A stretch of DNA of 64,000 nucleotides from Burkholderiales bacterium UBA2463 (GCA_002342295.1 DDPR01000014.1:62001-126000); one strand, 5' to 3'. Numbered from the stretch's first letter, positions 35,525 through 43,192 are shown. Notes: generated by a model from the letters alone, not told the origin. Numbers and translations: made by a program.

Positions 35525-36217
35525 CTAACGAATAATCATGAGTCTCTTCTGAAGTCGTCGAACATAGACCGACGCACTGAAACAGAAGATGAAGTACACC
35601 ACTGCTGCAAAGCTATACATCTCCACCAGCCGGTGATCTCGATTGGCCACCTTGTGGGCTGCCCCCAGGAAGTCGGTGCTCGAAATCACATAGACCAAAG
35701 ACGTATCTTGAAAAAGGATGATGGTCTGCGTCAGGAGGACCGGCAACATGTTTCGAAAGGCCTGCGGCAGCACAACGAGCCGCATATTCTGGGAATAAGA
35801 AAGTCCCAGAGCCGATCCCGCAAAGAGCTGCCCCCTTGGAATGGATTGAATGCCTGCCCGCAAGATCTCGCAGTAAAACGCCGCCTCAAAGAGCGTGAAC
35901 GTGATGAGCGCGCTGGTAAAGGCGCCCACCTTGAGGGGCTGGCCGGAGCCACTCACCCAGCCGCCAATCCATGGCACGAGGAAATAAAACCAGAAGATGA
36001 CCAGCACAAGGGGCAGAGAACGCATAACGTTCACATAGGTGCTCGCGACGGCACGTAGAGGGCCCAGATGAGATAGGCGCATGAGCGCCAGCAGCGTGCC
36101 CAAAACAATTCCGCCGGCCATCGAAAGAAGGGTGAGCGTGACAGTGAAAGAGAGACCGTCTCGAAAGAGATAGACCCACGAGCGGGCAATGACATCGAAG
36201 TCGAAGTCGTAGCCCAT
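35525..36217 (-). CDS. gltK: Glutamate/aspartate ABC permease GltK
   Basis: 230 aa from ATG 36217, one base after gltJ; the longer frame to 36292 lies inside gltJ. Several membrane helices and the HisM-type permease motif around EILRAGIQSIPRGQLFAGSALGLS (the EAA loop that meets the ATPase) are present. The start MGYDFDFDVIARSW is typical for GltK. Confidence 0.93.
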   Translation of the reverse strand: MGYDFDFDVIARSWVYLFRDGLSFTVTLTLLSMAGGIVLGTLLALMRLSHLGPLRAVASTYVNVMRSLPLVLVIFWFYFLVPWIGGWVSGSGQPLKVGAFTSALITFTLFEAAFYCEILRAGIQSIPRGQLFAGSALGLSYSQNMRLVVLPQAFRNMLPVLLTQTIILFQDTSLVYVISSTDFLGAAHKVANRDHRLVEMYSFAAVVYFIFCFSASVYVRRLQKRLMIIR

Positions 36218-36218
36218 A

Positions 36219-36986
36219 TTAGTGACCCGCCAGCGGGAGGCCTTTTCCTTCGCCCGCCTCCACATAGCCCGGAACACGCAGGCTGCGCTCAAGGCTGCGC
36301 CCAGCCAGCGTCACGAGAAGGTTGACAACCAAGTAGATAACAGTTGCGGCCGCAAAAGCCTCAAAGACCTGAAAGGTGAACTCCTGCATCGCCCGGGCTC
36401 GGGCAGTGAGCTCCATGAGCCCAATCGTGAGCGCCAAAGAAGAGTTCTTGATGGTGTTGAGAAACTCGGAGGTGAGCGGCGGCAGAATCATGCGAAAGAC
36501 ATTGGGCATGAGAACCCGGCGGTAGGTCTGAGCAACACTCAAACCCAAGGCCAGGGCCGCCATTCTCTGCCCCCTCGGCAGCGCCTGAAGGCCGGAGCGC
36601 ACCTGTTCGGCCACGCGCACGGACATGAAAAGACCAAGGCACAGAACGGCAGGCCAGAACGATGCCCAAGGCGGGGGCATCTGCTTCATGGCGATACCGA
36701 GTGCCTGCGGGAGCAGCTCGGGCAGCACAAAAAACCAGAGAAACATCTGAACAAGCAGCGGCACATTGCGAAAGAGTTCGGTGTAGGCAAAGCACATTCG
36801 CTCAAGACGCGCACTGCCCAGAGTGCGGCCAATGCCCACCATGGTGCCCACGACCAGGGCAATGAGCCAGGCCAAAATGGCCAGCGCCAGCGTCCAGCCA
36901 AGCCCCACGAGCAAGTAGCTCAGGTAACTGCCCGATGCCCCCGGCTCGAGCTCGAACAAAATGGACCAATTCCAGTTGTAGTTCAT
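36219..36986 (-). CDS. gltJ: Glutamate/aspartate ABC permease GltJ
   Basis: 255 aa from ATG 36986; the two upstream codons begin with TTG and are not needed. It is a HisM-type permease with an EAA loop around EQVRSGLQALPRGQRMAALALGLS and the long first periplasmic region usual in GltJ. The N-terminus MNYNWNWSILFE is characteristic. No good ribosome site lies close to the ATG; a strong hairpin just upstream separates it from gltI. Confidence 0.93.
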   Translation of the reverse strand: MNYNWNWSILFELEPGASGSYLSYLLVGLGWTLALAILAWLIALVVGTMVGIGRTLGSARLERMCFAYTELFRNVPLLVQMFLWFFVLPELLPQALGIAMKQMPPPWASFWPAVLCLGLFMSVRVAEQVRSGLQALPRGQRMAALALGLSVAQTYRRVLMPNVFRMILPPLTSEFLNTIKNSSLALTIGLMELTARARAMQEFTFQVFEAFAAATVIYLVVNLLVTLAGRSLERSLRVPGYVEAGEGKGLPLAGH

Positions 36987-36993
36987 ATGCAAA

Positions 36994-37013
36994 GGGGAGC
37001 CCGGTGGCTCCCC
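36994..37013 (-). promoter_or_regulatory. Stem-loop between gltI and gltJ
   Basis: A perfect 8-pair stem (GGGGAGCC / GGCTCCCC) with a 4-base loop lies between the binding-protein and permease genes and is followed on the minus strand by only TTT. Such hairpins act as partial terminators or 3' mRNA stabilisers and allow more binding protein than permease to be made. Its GGGAG arm may also hide purines that could serve as a distant ribosome site. Confidence 0.7.
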
Positions 37014-37040
37014 TCCCTTGCTAAAAGACCTTCCGGACTC

Positions 37041-37940
37041 TTACTGGTATTCCTTGGGATCGGGCGAGTCGGTCGGCTTGGCAATCACCTTCTTCAGGCT
37101 CGCGCTCATCGGAATGTTGAGGTTTGCGCCCTTGGGGGGGATGGGCTTGAGGAACCACTTGTCGTACATGGCATTGATGGCACCGCTCTTAAAGAGTGCA
37201 ACAACCGCATCGTCGACCACCTTCTTAAACTTGGGGTCGTCTTTGCGAACCATGATGCCGTAGGGCTCTACGGAGAGCGCCTCAGACGAGATCTCGAACT
37301 CCGCGGGATTCTTTGAGTTTGCAGCCAGGCCCGCAAGCAGGATGTCATCCATTGCGAAGGCGGCCGCTCGGCCAGACTCCACCATGAGGAAGGCCTCCGC
37401 GTGTCCGTTGGCCGACACGATATTGATGCCGAGGTTCTTCTCTGCGTTGAGTTCAGTGACCTGCTTGAGATTGGTCGTGCCGGCCGTGGAGACAAGCGTC
37501 TTGCCCTTGAGGTCAGCAAGCTTCGAGATGCCCTGCCCCTTCTTGTAGATGATGCGGTTCGCGGTCACGAAGGTGGTGGGCGCGTACGAAATCTGCTTCT
37601 GACGGTCTGCATTGTTTGTCGTCGATCCACACTCGAGGTCGACCGTCCCGTTGGCCAGCAGGGGGATGCGGTTTGCAGAGGTGACGAGCTGATACTTCAC
37701 CTCCATCTTGGGCATGCCCAGATTCTTCTGGACCGCCTCGGCGATCTTTTGGCAAATCTCCACGGAATAGCCAATCACCTGTTGCTTATCGTCATAGTAA
37801 GAAAAGGGGATGGAGGCATCACGGTGGCCAATGGTGATGGCACCGGAGGACTTTACCTTCGCAAGCGTATCGGCATGGGCGACGGCGGACAGGCCGGTCA
37901 GGGCAACCGTTAGACCAACACAAAGAAGCACTTTTTTCAT
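37041..37940 (-). CDS. gltI: Glutamate/aspartate periplasmic binding protein GltI
   Basis: 299 aa from ATG 37940, which has GAGGG upstream. A signal peptide ends at AVAHA. The extracellular solute-binding family 3 pattern GHRDASIPFSYYDDKQQVIGYSVEIC and the CGSTTNNADRQ region are GltI-like. It captures acidic amino acids and is the first gene of gltIJKL; a further open 30 codons upstream overlap the phosphodiesterase end and are discounted. Confidence 0.94.
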   Translation of the reverse strand: MKKVLLCVGLTVALTGLSAVAHADTLAKVKSSGAITIGHRDASIPFSYYDDKQQVIGYSVEICQKIAEAVQKNLGMPKMEVKYQLVTSANRIPLLANGTVDLECGSTTNNADRQKQISYAPTTFVTANRIIYKKGQGISKLADLKGKTLVSTAGTTNLKQVTELNAEKNLGINIVSANGHAEAFLMVESGRAAAFAMDDILLAGLAANSKNPAEFEISSEALSVEPYGIMVRKDDPKFKKVVDDAVVALFKSGAINAMYDKWFLKPIPPKGANLNIPMSASLKKVIAKPTDSPDPKEYQ

Positions 37941-38007
37941 GAGAACCCTCGTAGAGACTGACAAAGTATGGAAGCGAGCCTCATGTAAGCACGCAGTCAA
38001 AAGCCTG

Positions 38008-38841
38008 TCAATTCGGGCTAGGCCCAGCATCGAGCTGCGCTTGGAGGGTCTCCTGGGCGCCCAGAATTCGGGACGATTGAGACGTCAGGCGCACGCTGTT
38101 GATGAACTTCCAGCGGCCCTCGGGGGTGGCCACCCATCGATGGGCGGGAAAATCTGCTATCTCCCACTCCTTGGCCAGCGAGAGGCTCAAGGGAGGACCG
38201 AAGGTCTCGGAGAGGCTGGCCATGATGTCAGCCTCATTCAAGAGCACACTCGCCCAGTCGGTGTTCCATGTGAAAGGATGCCCGTTCACGCGCTCATGGT
38301 TCTCTCTGACGAGCGCAAAGTCTGAGCGAAGAATCACTGTGGAGACCCGATCAATCCACTCAGCTGAGATGTTCTGCTCCTGCATAAAGGGCATGAGCGC
38401 CTCCACTGAGAGGCTTTCAATATCGGATGTGTGGAGGTTGTTCCGGCCGGGATGTCGCATGTCATGGCCCACCGCAATCAGCAAAAGCGCAGCCTGCCAA
38501 CGAGCGTCCCCCCGATGCAGACGCGCCTCGAGGGCTGTCTGCAGGGTGAGGCATGTGAGCGTGTCGGCAAAATGCAGCCGATTGTGATACCCCGGCTCGT
38601 CTCCACCGGGCGATCGCCCCTCCTCGAGTTCGATCTGCGCGGCTGCCGCATGGGCTGCGGCCTGCAGGGAACGGGTCTCACCCTCGGCCCCCTCAAGACC
38701 AAGAAAAGCTGCGCAGCGATCCAGGAGGGCGGGCAGTCCGGGCCACTCGTGGGACCAGGCATGGCGCAGGAAGCGAAGCGAGTCGTGAAGGCAGTCCGAC
38801 CAGTCGCCGTTGCTAAGCCGAAGGTAGGCAGAGTCCGACAT
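38008..38841 (-). CDS. Class I-type cyclic nucleotide phosphodiesterase (HD fold)
   Basis: 277 aa. The two metal motifs of eukaryote-like class I phosphodiesterases are present: YHNRLHFADT (85-94) and GHDMRHPGRNN (125-135), with a later NEADIM Asp at 205 completing the ligands. They correspond to HNxxHxxD and HDxxHPGxxN of mammalian PDE catalytic domains. There are no regulatory domains or membrane segments. It is the third gene of an operon with two cyclic-nucleotide-binding proteins, opposite an adenylyl cyclase operon, so hydrolysis of cAMP or cGMP is the natural inference. Confidence 0.8.
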   Translation of the reverse strand: MSDSAYLRLSNGDWSDCLHDSLRFLRHAWSHEWPGLPALLDRCAAFLGLEGAEGETRSLQAAAHAAAAQIELEEGRSPGGDEPGYHNRLHFADTLTCLTLQTALEARLHRGDARWQAALLLIAVGHDMRHPGRNNLHTSDIESLSVEALMPFMQEQNISAEWIDRVSTVILRSDFALVRENHERVNGHPFTWNTDWASVLLNEADIMASLSETFGPPLSLSLAKEWEIADFPAHRWVATPEGRWKFINSVRLTSQSSRILGAQETLQAQLDAGPSPN

Positions 38842-38860
38842 GAAAGGGGGTGTTTGGGAA

Positions 38861-39211
38861 TCAACGCGCCCGAAGCGCGTTGTGCATGCTCTGCTGCAGA
38901 AGCAAGGCCTCGAGAATGATCACGAGCAAAGGAGAGCGACTGAGCAGGAGTTGGGAGGCCTGCTCAGACCCGATGCGTTTGCAGACAACGTCCCCTTTGG
39001 CACGAACCGATGCCGAGCGAATCCCGCCGCGAAGAATGGCCGCCTCGCCAAAGGACTGGCCCTGAGGAACCGTTCCAAACACATTGCCTTGTGCACCGAG
39101 CAACTCAACTGAGCCTGCCTCGAGAAAGTAGAGATGTTCGGCGAGATCGCCGGACTTGAAGATCATGTCTCCATCTTTAAATCGGAGAGACTCAAAGGCA
39201 CTCTCAGCCAT
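38861..39211 (-). CDS. Stand-alone cyclic-nucleotide-binding domain protein
   Basis: 116 aa, essentially one cNMP-binding domain with no DNA-binding helix. The phosphate-binding cassette is intact: FGE at 54-56 followed by RSASV (Arg 65), matching FGExxLL...R(T/S)A of CRP and PKA domains. It could be a soluble receptor or effector for the nucleotide made by the neighbouring cyclase. Its ATG overlaps the stop of the upstream gene by one base (TAATG). Confidence 0.82.
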   Translation of the reverse strand: MAESAFESLRFKDGDMIFKSGDLAEHLYFLEAGSVELLGAQGNVFGTVPQGQSFGEAAILRGGIRSASVRAKGDVVCKRIGSEQASQLLLSRSPLLVIILEALLLQQSMHNALRAR

Positions 39212-39681
39212 TACATCGCCAGGGTTCGTTTGATGATGGTCTGAAGCATAGCCTTCGCCTCGGTTGGGAGTGTCGCAATGGTCGCGTCAATCTTGTGAAG
39301 CGGAATGACGCGAGCCTGCACTGTCGTGGTGGTGATGACCGTCATCCTCGCGGGCTTGTTCACGACTCCCTCTGCAAGGCCCACGACGCTTCCAGGTCCG
39401 AGGCGGTAAATCGTCTCTCCATCGACACCCAGCAGGCTGCCGAGCTGAATAACGTAGGCCTCATCGACAGGCCCACCAGCCTCCAGAATGCGCTTGCGGG
39501 CATCGAAACTAATCTCCATGAGGAGTGAGCTGCTCATAAGAGAGAGGAAGAGCCGCTCGTCGCTGGTGAGCGCACCCGACCGAATAGCCTCTACCACCTG
39601 ACTGGAACCGGGGTCGGTGATGCCCAGGCTGCGAAGATGATCCATGTCAAGGCCGAATGCGGCGCTCACAAAGGGAGTCAA
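39211..39681 (-). CDS. Degenerate cyclic-nucleotide-binding-like protein
   Basis: 156 aa. After about 45 residues without recognisable features, residues 50-150 read as a cNMP-binding beta-roll (EAYVIQLGSLLGVDGETIYRLGPGSVVGLAEG). The phosphate-binding cassette is altered: GLAE replaces FGE, and the Arg lies in PARMTV. It may therefore not bind nucleotide and could be a scaffold or heterodimer partner. It starts the minus-strand operon and faces the siaB-like gene across 237 bases. Confidence 0.65.
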   Translation of the reverse strand: MTPFVSAAFGLDMDHLRSLGITDPGSSQVVEAIRSGALTSDERLFLSLMSSSLLMEISFDARKRILEAGGPVDEAYVIQLGSLLGVDGETIYRLGPGSVVGLAEGVVNKPARMTVITTTTVQARVIPLHKIDATIATLPTEAKAMLQTIIKRTLAM

Positions 39682-39833
39682 TGTCTACCTCACGAAAACT
39701 TTAATTTTTCTAGTGTGCGACTCAAAAATGTCATTCCGGTGAAGCGAATGTGAAAGCAGGGAGCCCGCCCGAACCCCTTGGGAACGCTGCACCTTGTGCG
39801 TCCGCAGTCAAGCCGAAACAATTTATTCATCAG

Positions 39834-39871
39834 CCTGAAAACTTCAGGGGGTTTACTGCGAGGCTCCTCGC
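39834..39871. promoter_or_regulatory. Two adjacent inverted repeats in the divergent control region
   Basis: CCTGAA-AAC-TTCAGG (39834-39848) and GCGAGG-CT-CCTCGC (39858-39871) are perfect dyads nine bases apart, in the 237-base region between the two signalling operons. They may be operators or leader hairpins. The repeats differ in sequence. The rest of 39682-39918 shows an AT-rich patch near 39698-39716 but no promoter or CRP site I would call. Confidence 0.4.
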
Positions 39872-39918
39872 GCATCTGTCCGACTGCCCCACGGCCCACA
39901 CCTTTCGAGAGACCTCAC

Positions 39919-40527
39919 ATGACCGTGTCACAACGCCTCAACGGGACGTCCTACCTCACCTTTAGAAAAGAACTCGAAGACCGCGGAATTGTCTTCTCGT
40001 ACAGCGGTTATCTCAACGAAGTGATCTTGAGTGGCATTGGGAATGCCCTGCGCACCAAGATGACCATCGATCAGACCGACGCAAAGGTCTCTCGCGCTGT
40101 CTTCTCGACCTTTGTTGAGCAGGTCCAAAACGTCATTCGCTACTCGGCCGAGACAACTCCGCCCGTGGATGAGGAGCCGCTCCACGGGGTGCTGGACGAT
40201 GACGGCGAACCCACGATCCTCCCGTATGGGCTGGTCGTGATCGGTGAGTATCCGGACGGAACCCGCTTTGTGACCTGCTGCAACATGGTCCGATCCACGG
40301 ATACACAGAAACTCAGAAATCAGCTCGACTCAATCAGGGGACTGGACCGCAAGGAGCTCGGTGCACTTATGCGCCAGCAGCTAAAGGATGGCCCGCCCGA
40401 AGGATCCAAAGGTGCCGGTGTTGGATTTATCTCGATGGCTCGTGAGGCCAATGGAAAGTGGGAGTACGACATCGTCGAGAGCGCCAAGGATGATTTTGAC
40501 CTTTTCTGCTTTGAAGCCCACTTTTGA
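39919..40527 (+). CDS. siaB: SiaB-family protein kinase (DUF6272)
   Basis: 202 aa from ATG 39919, which has GAGAG upstream; the longer frame to 39778 is unconserved. The family resembles anti-sigma-type GHKL kinases, with an N-box-like FVEQVQNVIRYS at 65-76 and a glycine-rich GSKGAGVGFISMAR near the C-terminus. In Pseudomonas aeruginosa SiaB phosphorylates SiaC. It is followed at 9 bases by a SiaC-like gene, which supports the assignment. Confidence 0.82.
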   Translation: MTVSQRLNGTSYLTFRKELEDRGIVFSYSGYLNEVILSGIGNALRTKMTIDQTDAKVSRAVFSTFVEQVQNVIRYSAETTPPVDEEPLHGVLDDDGEPTILPYGLVVIGEYPDGTRFVTCCNMVRSTDTQKLRNQLDSIRGLDRKELGALMRQQLKDGPPEGSKGAGVGFISMAREANGKWEYDIVESAKDDFDLFCFEAHF

Positions 40528-40535
40528 GAACAGCC

Positions 40536-40916
40536 ATGGAAAATATCGATATCCCATCAACCGCTCGCACTCCACGCCTCAGCCTTGATGTTGCGTCCCG
40601 GGTCTTTCTCCTCGAGGGTGAGTCGTACCCCGAGGACACCAAGAAGTTTTACGAGGAGCCCGTCTCTCACGTCATTAACTTCCTCTCGCGGTCGCACGAT
40701 GGCGAGGTCGTGGCCCGCTTCAAATTCAAGTACTTCAACAGCTCGTCGGCAAAAGTGCTCATGGACCTCTGCACCGCCCTTGAGTCCTCTGCAAAGGCCG
40801 GAAATCAGGTGCTCGTTGAGTGGCATTACGTGTCGGACGACGAGAACATGAAGGAACTGGGTGAGGAGTTTTCTGAGGAACTGAGCGCCGCCCGATTCAC
40901 GCTCATCGAGTACTGA
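40536..40916 (+). CDS. siaC: SiaC-like DUF1987 phospho-switch protein
   Basis: 126 aa from ATG 40536. The DUF1987 pattern is clear: LEGESYPEDTKKFYEEPVSHVINFL and FKFKYFNSSSAKVLMDL. In Pseudomonas SiaC the regulatory Thr lies in the corresponding YFNT segment; here the residue after Asn is Ser 69, so Ser would be the phosphorylation site. Unphosphorylated SiaC activates its cyclase by direct binding. It lies between siaB and the cyclase gene. Confidence 0.85.
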   Translation: MENIDIPSTARTPRLSLDVASRVFLLEGESYPEDTKKFYEEPVSHVINFLSRSHDGEVVARFKFKYFNSSSAKVLMDLCTALESSAKAGNQVLVEWHYVSDDENMKELGEEFSEELSAARFTLIEY

Positions 40917-40947
40917 TCGACCGGTCCGCACAGAGAGCAGCGCTGCC

Positions 40948-41991
40948 GTGTCGGATTCGGTCCTTTTACAGGAAGAGGAGACCCTCGCTCGCTTTCAGGC
41001 ATTGGTGCAGGAGGGAAGCGCTGAGATTCCAAAGGCCGAGCTTGAGGTGCTGGTGGCGGCCTATGCGAAGCTCCTAAAAAACCTCTCTCGGCTCATTCGA
41101 ATCAGCGACAAGAATGAGCAACGCCTTCAATCGATCTCAGATGAGCTCGAGATCGAGAAGAAGAAGATGGAGGGGATTGCCGACCAACTGTCTCGGTATC
41201 TTCCAAAACAAATCTATGAGGCCGTTTTTTCCGGAGACCGAACTCTGGAAATCAAGACGCAGCGTAAGCTCCTTACGGTCTTCTTCTCAGATATTCAAGG
41301 ATTCACCCACACCTCCTCTCAGCTTCAGCCCGAGACCCTCACCCACTACATCAACAAGTACTTCTCCGAGCTCTCAGCCATTGCTGGCAAGTACGGCGCA
41401 ACGATCGACAAGTTCATTGGCGACGCGATGATGGCGTTCTTTGGAGACCCACACACGCGCGGAGAGAAGGCTGATGCGCTGGCCTGCGTCCAGATGGCCT
41501 TTGAAATGCAGACCCGACTGTCCCAGCTAAACGCAGAGTGGCGGGACGAAGGGCTGCAGTACCCATTCATCACGCGAATCGGAATCAACACGGGCTGGTG
41601 CAACGTCGGCAACTTCGGGAGTGCGGACCGAATGTCCTACACCATCATCGGTGGCGAAGTGAACCTTGCTGCACGAATTGAGAGCTCATGCGAGCCCGGC
41701 GGGGTGCTGGTCTCCGCCGACACCTATGCCCTCGTTCGCGACTACTTTGAGGCGGAGGAGCGCGAACTTCTCACGCTCAAAGGGATTGCTCGACCCGTTC
41801 AGACCTATGCCATTCGTCGTCCTTACGAGGCAGGACACGCGCCTGAGCGGCCGATTGATCTGAGTATTCCCGGGCACGATGCGCTGCGCATTGACCCGCC
41901 TGCCTTGACCATGCCCCAACGCCTCACCCTCATTGAAAACCTGAAGCGCGCCGCGCGACAACTCGAAGGAAATGACCATGAACACGATTGA
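40948..41991 (+). CDS. Class III nucleotide cyclase, predicted adenylyl cyclase
   Basis: 347 aa starting at GTG 40948. Residues 1-95 are helical and include LLKNLSRLIRISDKNEQRLQSI, probably a signalling stalk. Residues 105-275 are a class III cyclase: metal Asp 115 (FSDIQGFT) and Asp 159 (DKFIGD), purine-recognition Lys 155 and Thr 232 (YTIIGGEVN), and transition-state Asn 239 and Arg 243. The Lys/Thr pair is that of class IIIb adenylyl cyclases, so cAMP is predicted. No membrane segment or sensor is present. In SiaABCD the equivalent slot holds a GGDEF diguanylate cyclase. Confidence 0.88.
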   Translation: MSDSVLLQEEETLARFQALVQEGSAEIPKAELEVLVAAYAKLLKNLSRLIRISDKNEQRLQSISDELEIEKKKMEGIADQLSRYLPKQIYEAVFSGDRTLEIKTQRKLLTVFFSDIQGFTHTSSQLQPETLTHYINKYFSELSAIAGKYGATIDKFIGDAMMAFFGDPHTRGEKADALACVQMAFEMQTRLSQLNAEWRDEGLQYPFITRIGINTGWCNVGNFGSADRMSYTIIGGEVNLAARIESSCEPGGVLVSADTYALVRDYFEAEERELLTLKGIARPVQTYAIRRPYEAGHAPERPIDLSIPGHDALRIDPPALTMPQRLTLIENLKRAARQLEGNDHEHD

Positions 41992-43192
41992 ACAGAAAGT
42001 CAGCAGTATCTTCCGAGAGCAGTGGACCATTAACCAGAACGAGAAATGCGGCACCCTCATCGAGGCCATGCGAAAAGACGACCACACCGTTGTGGTCCCG
42101 GTTGTCGACAATCACGGCGTGCCCATTGGGCTTGTGGAGAAGCAGGCCGCCCTGCTCATCGCGTCAAACCCCCTGCACTATTGCGTTCACCAGAACAAGA
42201 GCGTCCGCGGCCTCATGGCCGACAAGTGCCCTTCCTTTGATGAGAACACCAGCATCGACGAAGTGGCCTCGACCCTGCTGAAAGAGGGGCTCTCTCTCAG
42301 TCAGGGTGGCTTTCTCATTACACGAAACGGCGAGTACATCGGCGTGGGCGCAAGCACCGATACCCTGAACTATCTGGTGGAAGCCAATAGCCGTCGGGCC
42401 ATTGCTATGGCTAAGCTGAATGAGGAGGTGATGGACAGCGTGCGGTATGCAAGCCGAATTCAGATTGGTCTTCTCCCCACCAAGCATCACCTCCAAGACC
42501 GACTCCATGGCATGGACGTGATCTGGGAGCCACGGGACATCGTAGGGGGCGACGTCTACTGGCGAAGCGAAGACGTTGGCAAGAGCTTTTTTACAGTGGC
42601 GCTTATCGACTGTACGGGACATGGCGTGCCAGGAGCCCTCATGTCGATGTTGGTGCTCAGCAGCCTGCGGCAGATCTACTCGGAGAACCCCGAGATCGGG
42701 CCCGGAAAGGCGCTCGCCGAGCTTGGCAACATGGTGCGCGTAGCCCTAAATCAGAACCGTGAAGACTGCGACTCGAATGACGGCTTTGATGCCGGCGTCT
42801 GCAAGATCGATCTCGATAAACGCAAGGTGATTTTCTCGGGCGCCAGAACCAACTGCTTTGTCATTCCTCGTGACGATGAGCCCGTTCTGCGTGTGGTGAG
42901 CGACCGACAGGCACTGGGTTACCCCGGCACAGAGCCTTACACGCCCCTAGAGGAGTATGAGCTCTCCATCGACAACTACCGGATGTTTTGCATGGCCTCC
43001 GACGGTATCTTCGATCAGCCCGGAGGTCCCAACCGTATTGCGTTTGGCCCCAAGCGATTCGTTGAACTCGTCGAGCACAATCGTCAGGTGGATCCCTCCT
43101 CGCTCATGCGCACCCTGCACAAGGCCGCTGAGGAGTGGCGAGGCGACGAGGTACGTCGCGATGACTTCTCCGCCATGGCCTTCGCCGTCTAG
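41978..43192 (+). CDS. CBS-domain PP2C/SpoIIE phosphatase, SiaA-like role
   Basis: 404 aa from ATG 41978, with AGGA at good spacing (another ATG lies at 41972). Residues about 5-135 look like a CBS-domain pair (HTVVVPVVDNHGVPIGLVEK; FLITRNGEYIGVGA). A short helix leads to a SpoIIE-type PP2C domain with metal residues in GGDVYW (Asp 192), DCTGHG (Asp 211), ASDGIFDQ (Asp 342) and RRDDFSA. SiaA in Pseudomonas dephosphorylates SiaC but is a membrane protein with HAMP; here the sensor is a soluble CBS pair that could bind adenine nucleotides. It overlaps the cyclase gene by 14 bases. Confidence 0.85.
   Translation: MNTIEQKVSSIFREQWTINQNEKCGTLIEAMRKDDHTVVVPVVDNHGVPIGLVEKQAALLIASNPLHYCVHQNKSVRGLMADKCPSFDENTSIDEVASTLLKEGLSLSQGGFLITRNGEYIGVGASTDTLNYLVEANSRRAIAMAKLNEEVMDSVRYASRIQIGLLPTKHHLQDRLHGMDVIWEPRDIVGGDVYWRSEDVGKSFFTVALIDCTGHGVPGALMSMLVLSSLRQIYSENPEIGPGKALAELGNMVRVALNQNREDCDSNDGFDAGVCKIDLDKRKVIFSGARTNCFVIPRDDEPVLRVVSDRQALGYPGTEPYTPLEEYELSIDNYRMFCMASDGIFDQPGGPNRIAFGPKRFVELVEHNRQVDPSSLMRTLHKAAEEWRGDEVRRDDFSAMAFAV

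Noticed and set aside
36222..37316. A 364-codon open frame on the plus strand
   Set aside because: It is antisense to gltJ and gltI, has no recognisable domain and is rich in His, Arg and Gln as expected for a shadow frame.
39682..39918. CRP-type site TGTGA-N6-TCACA
   Set aside because: TGTGA-like and TCACA words occur (for example near 39748 and 39915-39932), but not with correct spacing and orientation.
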